This document shows, one piece after another, positions 37,301 to 49,300 of a stretch of 64,000 nt of DNA; position 1 is the stretch's first letter, and each line of letters begins with the position of its first letter. The notes under the pieces were generated by a model. The model was not told the DNA's origin and made no database searches. It saw nothing but the letters and a program-made list of their open reading frames with translations. Both the position numbers and the translations under genes were made by a program. Origin of the DNA: Ahaetulla prasina (Eukaryota > Chordata > Lepidosauria > Squamata > Colubridae); contig NC_080546.1 of NCBI RefSeq assembly GCF_028640845.1, positions 31,827,020 to 31,891,019 of the forward strand, written 5' to 3'.

Positions 37301-40300
37301 TGTTAGTATTATAATTTTCAGACAACACAAGTATTGTCAATTCTAAAGGAATCTTGAATTATTTCACTTGCAATTGTAAGCTATAATTCATTAAAATTTT
37401 CATTAACTTAGAACAAGAAGCACACTTGTGCTCAATAGATAATTGATTCCACTTGCCTCTTCCTGTCAGCATGGGCATTAAACAAAAACAGACAGTTCTG
37501 CCTGTGACGTATCGTTTACAAGGAACTAAGAAATCTGATTTGTTCTCCCATATCAAACCATCTGGATTTGTTTAACTACTCCTGCTAACAGGAACCAAAG
37601 GGAATAACTATGCAGCAAACAACAGCATGCTGCTCATTCCCAGTGAGCCAAAATCCTGAAAAATTCTGGTCTATGTTTACATATAAAGGTGGCCAATATG
37701 TTTTACAATATGCTGGCTTGTTTAGGAAACTTCTGCATTTTTTGCCACCAACTTTTAAATGAGGGGTTCAAAAAGTTGCCTATCAGTTTTTCTTATATGG
37801 GCCCTGACAGATAGGATCAAAGGTTTGGTCCTTTTTTGTACTATAATTTACTATTTACTATTTTACCATTTACCTATAAATTACTATTTCTGGATCAAGT
37901 CCTGCCTTCTTTCACTTATTTTTAGAATATGTACCTCGAAATTTGATACAACCCTTTAGGCAACTAAATTTGTGCAATGGTATTTTAAGAACATTTGGGT
38001 AGATAAGAGAACCCCAAGGACTCAAGAGTTTTTTTAAAAACTTAAAAAAAAACTTGGTCTAACAATTCAGTGGTGGGATTCAAAATAATTTACTACTGGT
38101 TCTGTGGGCGTGGCTTGGTGGGCATTGCATGGCTTGGTGGGTGTGGCAGGGGAAGGATACTGTAAAATCTCCATTCCTTCCCCATTCCAGGGGAAGGTTA
38201 CCGCAAAATCCCCATTTCCTCCCATATCAACGAAGCCATCGAGGTGATGGGCCGGTGTGTTGAGGCCGTGCGGGTCTGGATGGGGAGGAACAGGCTCCAG
38301 CTCAACCCCTCCAAGACTGAGTGGCTGTGGGTTCCGGTGTCCCGGTACAGTCCCGCCATCGCTGACTGTTGGGGGGGAAGTACTGACCCCCAGGGGAAGA
38401 GTGCGCAACTTAGGCGTTCTCCTGGACGATCGGCTGACTTTAGAAGAACACTTGACGGCTGTCGCCAGGGGAGCATTTTATCAGGTTCACCTGATTCGCC
38501 AGTTGCGCCCCTTCCTTGATCGGGACTCCTTACGCACGGTCACTCATGCCCTCGTCACCTCCCGCCTGGACTATTGCAATGCTCTCTACATGGGGCTCCC
38601 CTTGAAGAGCACCAGGAGGCTCCAGCTAGTCCAGAATGCGGCCGCACGGGTGATAGAGGGGGCACCGCGTTGCTCCCATATAACACCCATCCTGCGCGGC
38701 TTGCACTGGCTGCCGGTAGCCTTCCGGGTGCAATTCAAGGTGTTGGTTACCATCTTTAAAGCGCTCCATGGCTTAGGACCGGGGTATTTGCGAGACCGCC
38801 TTCTGCCACCAATTGCCTCCCAACAACCTGTGCGCTCCCACAGAGTGGGCCTCCTCAGGGTGCTGTCGACCAAACAATGTAGGTTGGCTGCCCCCAGGGG
38901 GAGGGCCTTCTCTGTGGCGGCACCAGCCCTATGGAATGAGCTACCTCCGGGGTTACGCCAACTCCCCGACCTCCGGGCCTTCAAACATGAACTGAAGACT
39001 TTACTGTTTCACCGAGCGGGACTAGCCTAAGACATATTTTAGCGAAATTTTAAGGGGTTTAATCGGTCTTTGACCGTTTTAGTGATTCAGCCAGTAAATA
39101 TTTGTTCTTAATTGTTTTTAAATATTGTTATTTATTATATTTATATTGTATTGGTGTGGGTATTTTAACATTGGCTGTAAACCGCCCTGAGTCCTTCGGG
39201 AGATGGTGCGGTATAGAAATGTAATTATAAATAAATAAATAAATAAAAATTTCTTCCTGATCAGCTGGAACTTGGGAGGCAGAGAATAGATGGGGGTAGG
39301 GCCAGCAGAAGTGATATTTAACAGTTCTCTGAACTACTCAAAATTTCCGCTACCGGTTCTCCAGAACTGGTCAGAACCTGCTGAATACCATCTCTGCCTA
39401 ACATTATATGAATACTACCAATGTCTCCTAAAAATTTTGGTTGATTATTTCTAAACAAAGGAAGAATAAGTATAATAAATCCAGGTTGGTATTTTTATTT
39501 TCAACCAAAAAAAATTATTATTGCACTTTATAAACATTTAAAATCTTAATGAAAGTGAAAAGCCCAGGAATTAAAAGTATCTGTACCTTCTCCCAAAAAG
39601 GTACAAGCAACACTTTCAAACAGTCATAAATAATTTTCTGTTCTTGTTTCAGGAAAGACTTGTCCAATATGATGCTCCTTAAATAGGTGAGATTCAAACT
39701 TTTAGAATTCCCAGACACATACTCTGGAAACTATAACCATTACTCATCTGGAAGGTTCCAACCTGGAGAAAATTGCCCTAACGTGCAATTCTATAACTAG
39801 GATATGTTTCATAGTTTCACCTTTTGTTCACAGCATCTAACTGTGTTTGAAGAGAAGCCTTGTGTTGTTCTACTACATCCTTAAGAGGGACTGTTGGATG
39901 TTCTGCATGTTCTCCTATTGTACATTCTTGGCACATGGCTGTCTCACAGGATTGACAGTAAAACTCCATCAGCTGATTAAAAAGAAAGAAACACATATTC
40001 TTATTAGAATGCTAGTGTTGAGGTTTGAATAAACATTTCTAATTCTTTGAATGATATATTTCAACGCAAAGTTGTTTTAAACCAAAGACATGCAATATTT
40101 CTCTAGCAAAGGGCTGCACTTGAGGAATGCATCATCCAGGAACACTCAAAAAAAGCAGCCAGGCAAAAAGTAAACTGAATTAGTTTTAATATTCCATTTA
40201 CAATTAATTTATGTAAATAAAATTCACAATGTGTGTAATCTTTTCTCCCTTCTGTTACAGTGAGCAATATTTGGAACAGCTCTGATGTCCACAGCTAAAA

Positions 40301-43300
40301 GTGAATGAAGGAAGCTACATGAGGCTTGGGGCACACGCTATATAGCTTTAACATGATCATTGATTTTTACTGACTGTTTAGTTAAATCCAAAGTACCGTA
40401 TATACTCGAATATAAGCCGATCCGAGTATAAGCCGAGGTCCCCAATTTTACCCCAAAAACTGGGGTAAACTGGGGACTCGAGTATAAGCCGAGGGTGGGA
40501 AATGAGGCACCTACCGGTCGGCAAAACCCTCCCTCCCTCGGCCGAGAAGGCTGGCGGCTCCCCCGCCCCGCCCTCTCACTGCACCGGCAGGGCTTCCCCG
40601 CGCTAAAGCAAAAGCCCGCCAAGTTCGCGCCGGCCGGTATAATGTGGAAAAAACGGGAAAAAAAAAAACTCGAGATAAGTCAGATATACTCGAGTATAAG
40701 TTTAGGACGTTTTTCAGCACAAAAAACGTGCTGAAAAACTCGGCTTATACTCGAGTATATACGGTAATTTCCTCTTTTTCTTCTGGGGCAAGTGTAGCAT
40801 TTTCTGGGAGGGTTTAATCATGTTATAGATTAAGTATTCTTTAAGTTCTTTCAAATACTACATACTCAAAGTGTTTGAAAATGAACATTTCTTTTTCAAT
40901 CATTTTCCACACTATACCTGTACATACCCTATTAAAAGGGCTTTTTCTTCTGCCTTCAAGTTTGTCATGACTCTGGTGACTGCCTGGACAAATCTACGTA
41001 ACATTTCTTGGCAACATTTTACAGAAGCGGTTTGCCATTGCCTCCTTCCTAGGCTGAAAGTCAGGATTAAAACCCACGGTCTCCCAAGTTTAGCTCAGGA
41101 CTGTCAACCTTACACCAAATTAACTTTTACTGAGTTGACTAAGATCACCAAAAACTTACCTGCTATAGTCTTTCAATTTTATTACTAATGACAGCGCTCT
41201 TCTATTGCACCTCTATTCCAATGTAAAGCTCAGTGTGTTCATAGGGGCTTCTGCTTAGGTAAACATGGATAGGGCTAGAATTTTAGCTCACAGCCCTATA
41301 CATACTTACCTAAATTGTAAATTCCACTAAATAAAATGGGCATCATTGGGAGCACCCAGAGTCCAATATAAGATGGGCAGCTATTTTAAGTATTTTAAAC
41401 AAACAAATTGTCAACTCTGAACCAAACCTGGCTTAAGCCATCTTGTGCTGCCTCTTAGTAGCCACGAAGCCTGAGAAGGGGAAGGGAGGGGAGAAGTAGA
41501 TAGCCCATCTAACCGCCAAAACAAAAGGTTTTCCTGTGGGAACCAAGGTCATCATAATAGGTGCCTACTGAAAGAGAGGAGTGACCAAGCAGCCTGCCAG
41601 CTATATTCATTGGACAATGTAACCGGTGACATCTTGGGGAGGGAGAGGGGGCTGTTTGCTGTTTTAATTAGATAAAAAATCATGGGAACTTTTAGAGTTA
41701 GTTTTCACCAGCTGTGCCAATACAATGTATCCAATAAACATGTTCTTTGAGGAATCTACCTGCCTCTGCTTTCATTGGTGCGTTACTCAGAACGCTGACA
41801 CACAAAAAATAAGCGATTCTTAGTTGGTATGCATAATAATGTTTTCCTCTTACATTTCCTTTACAAATTATGTACACAAAACAAAAACTAAAAAGACAAA
41901 TATTATTTTATGTAAAATTAGAAATCCTTAGCCTATGGGGTCATTGTTTCAGATATATTTCCTTATCTAAACAGAGAAACATAATAACCTTGGGAAGAGG
42001 AAAAAAGAGCAGTGGGAGTGGGAGCGACTTCTAATTTCTTACTGGCTTTCCTACTGATTTTCCTTGTAGGGAGTGGCAAGAAGCATTGGAAATTGAATTG
42101 AATACTTTATTTGGCCAAGTATGATTAGACACACATGGAATTTGTCTCTGGTGCAGAAAGTTTCACATCCAATATATGTGTAAAGCAACAGAATAATGAA
42201 AATCATAATACCAATAAGAGGGTGAAAGAAGATAATAAGCAGGATAAATACTACTATAGCCATGCTGCATGGGTCAATACACACAGACATTAGAGACAAC
42301 CATGGCTGACTGAAGCAGCCATAGCTTTGCCAAATTTCAATCTCATGGGAGAAATAGGCCCAGGATTTTGGATACATTATGTAAGTTATGCCATTTGAGG
42401 TACATTGATTAAAAAATTGTTGCTCTATGGATGCATCGTTTCACCCAACAGAATATTATTAAGATACACAGGAGTTTTAGTAGTATGTTGTTTTAACCAT
42501 GTCCAACTTTTGGAGACTTTATAGGCAAGTGGTCTCCATGCCTCCCTTCCAAGCAGTTTTTTTTCCATTGTTGGATGTTCAACTTTGTATCAGGTTTAAT
42601 GTTATCACGCCAGTGTGTTCTTTGCTTTCCCCTTCTTCTTGGCCCACTGCCATTCCTAGCATAGCTGGTATAACTATATAGAAATAATTAAGCATAACAT
42701 CCAATAATATTGAAAATTATCCCATACTTATATAAATACATACAATCTTAAGAGTGTCTTATTTAAAGCATAACAAATTACTCTTCAGTGAGTTATTTCC
42801 TCCATTCTTCAGCTTTAAATAAAATGGTTGTGCCTTGCACTTTAGGAGTATTAAGTTACTTCATAAATTCCTGAAGCATTACTGATACCTTTTGCAATAC
42901 AAATCAGAATGATATCAGCTTTGCATTTAATGAGACCTATATTTCTGGCGCAAACACATTTAACACAAAGTTATATAAACTGCTTAGGTTGACATTTTAA
43001 AGTTTATCAGATTCAGAATGCTTGCATTAATTCTCACATTTCTCAGGCAAAAGCAGATTAAAATAAACTACACCAGTCGGAATGCCGGTACAGCCAAGAT
43101 TCTCTCACACTTCAACAGAAAAAGAAACAAGTACTTCATCTATCAAAATGATGCTTACAGTATTTCATATTAATGTATTTCTGTTTAACCTCCTCAAAAA
43201 GAACTGCAATGAGTAAAGAGGCATTAAGATTTCATAAAAGCATGTCAGGTACAGAATATTTTTTCTTAATATTTTCTTTCTTATAAACGCTACAGAGGAA

Positions 43301-46300
43301 CAATTCAGATGAACCATCCCTAAGATGGTTTACAGGGGTGTCAAACACAAGGCCTTCGGGTTTTGCAATGTGGTCGGATCGGGACACGGGGCCGTTCTGG
43401 AAAAGGTAAGGGGCCAGCCTGCATCACTTTGGCCAGGTCTATTCAATGTGAAGAGGAAACATTGGGCCACTGTGGCTTCGGCCTGGTCTACCCAGTGCGA
43501 AGAGGAAACATGCCAGCAGTTTGGGGAGAGGCATCAAGCTGGCCACGCAGAATTCCAACTCACATAAAGGGGTGTGATGGTTTAAAACATCTTTGCCAAT
43601 GAAGCACATTAGGATGCTTATTTGTGGAGAGATGCAGAGTACTATGAATTACATTTAGAAGGTAAAGTGATGCTTGAAGGTAGTGCCTAGTGATAAATAA
43701 CTGAAGTGGCTGGAATAGTGAAAGAAACAAGAAATGTTCTGTTTCTTACCTCTGAAATTGCAGCTTTCATTACTGGATACAAGTACATTGTAGTAGCTCT
43801 AGAGCTGTGTTTCTCAGCCTTGGCAACTTTAAGATGAGCAGACTTTAACCTCCCAAATTCCCCAGCCAGCCAGTGGCTAGCTAGGAAATCCTGGAAGTTG
43901 AAGCCCATCTATCTTGACATTGCCAAGGCTGAAACACTTGGCTATAGTTTCAAGGATTTCCAAGATTTCAATGTCTTCCAATTTGTACAGCAAGGTTACC
44001 CTATTGTTCATATTACATTGGCATATTTTGCGTGCAATATTATGCTGGCTAATATATCTGCAGTAAAACCAGCCTGACAGCTCAAGGATTTCCAAGATTT
44101 CAATGTCTTCCAATTTGTGCAGCAAGGTTGCCCTATTGTTCATATTACATTGGCACCCTTTGCATGCAATATTATGCTGGCTAATATATCTGCAGTAAAA
44201 CCAGTCCGACAACTCGAGTGGAACCATAAAAATAACATACTGTCCAGATAATTTACTTATAGCCAGTCCCTTTTTTATATGTGCATTGTTTTATTCTTAC
44301 TAATGTTATCAGAAATACTAGATATAGTGTTAGAATAGGAGACTCAGGGGATTTTTAATTAATTATTTTAATAGGGTTTTTAAGGGGAATTTTAATGGGA
44401 CTTTTAAGGGGAGGGTGGGAACTGACGGGTCTGGGTTGGAGGGGGGGGGGAGGGTAGTGTTGGGTGGGGTGGGAGGGTTAGGGTGGGTGAGGGGGGTAGC
44501 CCGTCGGGAGGGAAACCAGTTCCAGCGCATGCTCGTGGCGACTATCAATTGGGTTCGGAGGTTATGGGGGGGGAGTGTGTTCCTTTGTGTGAGGGTGAGT
44601 CTATTTGCACGGTAAGTGGGAGGGGCAGATATGGCGGAAGGGGGGGATCGTATCGACATAGGGGGTCACGCGTTCGATGTTTGCAGGCGATCGCGTGCCC
44701 CGATCCCCCTGACTTCTCCCGTTCCCCGGATGGCCAAGACCCTCAGAGCCTGGGCCTTCGTCTGATGTTATGCAACGCACGGTCCGTGGCCAATAAGGCC
44801 CCCCTAATACATGATCTGATTCAGGGGGGTGCCGCGGATATTATAGGCGTTACGGAGACCTGGTTGGGCACTGAAGGGGGTGTGCCCCTGGTCGAGATGT
44901 GCCCACCGGGTTCCCGTGCATTCCATCAGCCGAGGGCCCAGGGTAGGGGTGGAGGGGTGGCGGTTGCTATTAAAGAGAGTCTAGAGCCGAGGAGACCACT
45001 GTACCTCAGATTGCCGGGTGTGAATCCTCTTGTGAGGTGGGGTCATAGATGTCAGATGGGCTTGCTGGTCGCGTACCTGGCTCCTTGCTGCGTGACAGCT
45101 GCCCTGCCCGAGCTCCTGGAGGTGCTTGCCGGGGTGGCAGTGGAGACCCCCAGACTTTTAGTCATGGGGGACTTTAACTTGCCATCTGGCGCTCGTCATC
45201 GACGGTAGCTCGGGAGTTCCTGGCCTCCATGACGGCCTTGGACCTGACTCAAGTAGTGGATGGCCCCACTCACATCGGGGGAGGCACACTGGACCTGATT
45301 TTTGTCTCTGGTCAGTGGTTGAGAGATCTGGACTTAAAGGAAATAGTCATTGAACCTTTGTCATGGTCAGATCACTCTCTCCTTCGCCTGGACTTTCTGA
45401 CCGCTACCCAACACCGCAGGGAGACGGAACCATTACGGTGGTACCGCCCCAGGCGCCTGATGGACCCAGAGAGGTTTCGGACGGAGCTTGGGCCACTTCC
45501 TGAGGGTCTGGCTCACGGCACGGCAGAGGAACTAGCTGCAGCCTGGGAACGGGCTGCGGCTGGGGCTTTAGACCGTGTCGTGCCTTTGCGGCCTCTGACC
45601 TGGCGCAGATCCCAACCGGCTCCTTGGTTCTCCGAGGAGCTGAGGGGGATGAAACGCCGGAGAAGACGCCTAGAGAGCTCCTGGAGGCGCAGCCGTTCAG
45701 AGGCTGATCGGACACTAGTTAGATCCTATACCAGGACCTACCTAGGGGCACTGAGGGAAGCGAGGCGTTCCTACGCCTCCTCCCTCATTGCGCCGGCAGA
45801 TAACCGCCCAGCTGCCCTGTTTCGGGTGACCCGCTCCTCCTTCACCAGGGGAGCGGGATGACCCGCTATGGGACGTGCTGAGGAGTTTAACGGTTATCTA
45901 TACGATAAAATCGTTCAGCTTAGGGACGGTCTGGACCAAAATTGTCGCGATTCAGACGAGGTATCTGAGAGCGGTCTTGGTGATGTTGTGTGAGATGAGT
46001 TTGACCCTGTGACTCCCGAGGACATGGACAGGTTGCTGGGTAGATTGAATGCCACCACGTGTTTACTGGACCCGTGCCCTTCCTGGCTGGTGCTGGCCAC
46101 TCAGGAGGTGACACGAGGCTGGCTCCAGGGGATTACGAGCGGTTCCTTGTTGGAGGAGTCTTTCCGGCCGCCTTGAAAGAGGCGGTGGTGAGGCCCTCCT
46201 CAAGAAGCCTTCCTGGACCCGGCTGTTTTAGGTAATTATCGTCCGGTCTCCAACCCGCCGCGGCGAAGGTTGTAGAGAATATGGTGGCATATCAGTTTCC

Positions 46301-49300
46301 CCTGCACCTGGAGGAAACTGTCTATCTGGACCCGTTCAGTCCGGCTTCCGACCGGTTACAGCACTGAGACGGCTTTGGTCGCGTTGGTGGATGATCTCTG
46401 GAGGGCCAGGGATAGGGGTTATTCCTCTGCCCTGGTCCTATTAGACCTCTCAGCGGCTTTTGATACCATCGACCATGGTATCCTGCTGCGCCGGTTGGGG
46501 GGGTTGGGAGTGGGAGGCACCGTTTATCGGTGGTTCTCCTCCTATCTTTCCGACCGGTCGCAGACGGTGTTGACGGGCAGAGGTCACCCGCGCGCCTCAC
46601 TTGTGGGTGCCGAGGGGTCGATTCTCTCGCCTTCTGTTCAACATCTATATGAAGCCGCTGGGTGAGATCATCAGTGGCTTTGGTGTGAGGTACCAGCTGT
46701 ACGCTGATGACACCCAGCTGTACTTTTCACACGGGCCACCCCAATGAAGCTATCGAAGTGCTGTCCCGGTGTTTGGAAGCCGTCACGGGTCTGGATGGGG
46801 AGAAACAGGCTCAAGCTCAATCCTCCAAGACGGAGTGGCTGTGGATGCCGGCATCCCGGTACAGTCAGCTGAGTCCGCGGCTGACTGTCGGGAGCGAGTC
46901 ATTGGCCCCGATGGAGAGGGTGCGTAATTTGGGCGTTCTCCTGGATGCACGGCTGTCTTTTGAAGATCATTTGACGGCCGTCTCCAGGAGAGCTTTCCAC
47001 CAGGTTCGCCTGGTGCGCCAGTTGCGCCCCTTTCTAGACCGGGATGCCTTGTGCACAGTCACTCACGCCCTTGTGACGCCTCGCCTGACTACTGCAATGC
47101 TCTACATGGGGCTCCCCCTGAAGGGCATCCGGAGGCTGCAGTTGGTCCAGAATGCAGCTGCGCGGGTGATAGAGGGAGCCCCTCGTGGCTCCCGAGTGAC
47201 ACCTATCCTGCGCAGGCTGCACTGGCTACCTGTGGCCTTCCGGGTGCGCTTCAAGGTGTTGGTGAACGTCTTTAAAGCGCTCCATGGCATAGGGCCGGGT
47301 TACTTACGGGACCGCCTGCTGCTACCAAATACCTCTCACCGACCCGGGCGCCTCCCAGAGGGGGCCCCCCCGGGGTGCCGCCGGCGCGACAATGTCGCCT
47401 GGCGACACCCAGGGGACGGGCCTTCTCTGTGGGGGCCCCCGCCCTCTGGAACGAGCTCCCCCCAGGACTTCGTCAACTTCCGGACCTCCGAACCTTTCAC
47501 ATGAGCTCAAAACTTACTTATTTATCTGCGCTGGACTGGGTTAGTTTTTTAAGTTATGGGTTTTTAAATGGGTTTTACTTCCAAATTTTAATTATGGCCA
47601 ATTTAAATAAGTTTTTTATTAGTATTTTAATTGTATGTATTGTGCATTTTACTTGGCTGTGAACCGCCCTGAGTCCTTCGGGAGAAGGGCGGTATACAAA
47701 TTTAAATAATAAATAAATAAATAAATAAAGAATAATTACTAATACAGTGAGAAAGATATTGTATTGTTTAATAGAATATTTATTTTGCCATACCTGGTTG
47801 CAACAGTTATATAATGTAGTTTTGTGTATGTATATTTTTACAATTCTGTAAATATATTATGAACAATGATGATGCAGACCAAAGGTATGAAAGTATTCCC
47901 AGAGATGAATGAGATGGATTTTTGTCTCTCAATAAATACAGCAATTTATGAAATAAAGATATAAAGAAAGTAATTCACCTTTGGAATCAATAGAATTTAA
48001 TTAGTGTTAGCATTTAATTAATTTAATTAATTCAGTAAGGTTAAGCAAATGAATTGAGTTATATAATTACTAATTTAAAGAGCAATTAAAAAACATTAAT
48101 AAAACATTTCATTAATATCTTAGCACTTTTCAATAAGCATTTATAAAACAAAAATATACAGGTAGTTCTTGTTTAGCAGTCACAATTGGGACCAGTCACT
48201 TGGTCATTAAACAAAGCCATCATAACATGAAACCACAACAGTGTTTGCAATCTTCCTTCAGCTTTTCTTTTCTTTTCAGATCCACAACAGGCATAAATGG
48301 AAGGATTGCTCTTAAAGTTACTGTTTCATCTCTGTAATTGTGAACAGTTGCTAAATGAAGCACTAGCTAAATGAGGACTATCTGTCAGGAAAACTCAAGA
48401 CTATACACCGAAAGAATTAATATAACTCTCTCTCATGTGTATGCACACAATTCCTCCAACTCACATCATTTAATATTTTTATCTATGCAAATATATGGTC
48501 ACAATGGAAAATAAAATATTATCACAATCAATTTTATAAATAAAGCAATAATTTTTCACTCATGCCATTGCTTTTCAACAATAAACCTCACAGGAATCAA
48601 ATCCACTTACATTTCCCTCATGATTAGGGCAGGAAAGTGGTTTCCCTGAAGCTACAGCTGTGACAGTCTCCAAGATGGCAGCCTCCTCAATACTGCTGTC
48701 TGGAGTTCGCTGCAGGACATCCATTAGGTTGGTGATGAAGAAATTGTTTTGCAGTGCAGAAACCCCTTTCTCTGGAAGAATAGATGTCTGGCGGCACACT
48801 GGGCAAGAAAGGGTTAAGCTATGAGCTGGAATGTAATTCTGTAAACACCTAATGAGGATAACAAAAAAATTAATAATCATTAGTATTGCTTCATATTCCC
48901 CAATTCTCTAATTCAGGGCTGTCAAACTCCCGGCCCAGATTATCACGTGCTGGCCACGCCCATGCCCGGTTTAGTAAAGGGGGGAAAAGTCCCGATATGT
49001 CACATGACGCTGCCATGACGTGGGTTTTGACACCCCTGCTATTATTTATCTCAAAAAAAGGTAAACTCTTCACTATTTAAAATTTGTACTTCCCTGACAA
49101 CATGCAACTTACACAGACAGTCTTCAACTTACAACTGTTTAACTATAGTTCAAAGTTATAAAAGGCTCGGGTAAAAGCTATAACCTTTACTCATACATAT
49201 GACCGTCACATCACCCTCATTGTCACATGATCATAATTTAGGGTTTTGGCAATTGGTTTATGATCTCTCACAGCATCCTGCACAAATTGAACCAATTTGT

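Larger units (their letters stand above)
38067..39397 (+). mobile_element. hAT-like element, GTGGGCGTGGC family, copy 2, split by a LINE
   Basis: The left end CAGTGGTGGGATTCA and the right end (reverse complement CAGAGATGGTATTCAGC) are inverted. Target copies CTAACAAT (38059-38066) and CTAACATT (39398-39405) agree at 7 of 8. The LINE copy at 38228-39251 is inserted inside it. Confidence 0.75.

Noticed and set aside
43951..44214. CRISPR-like direct repeats
   Set aside because: Only two long adjacent copies without spacers, in a vertebrate genome.
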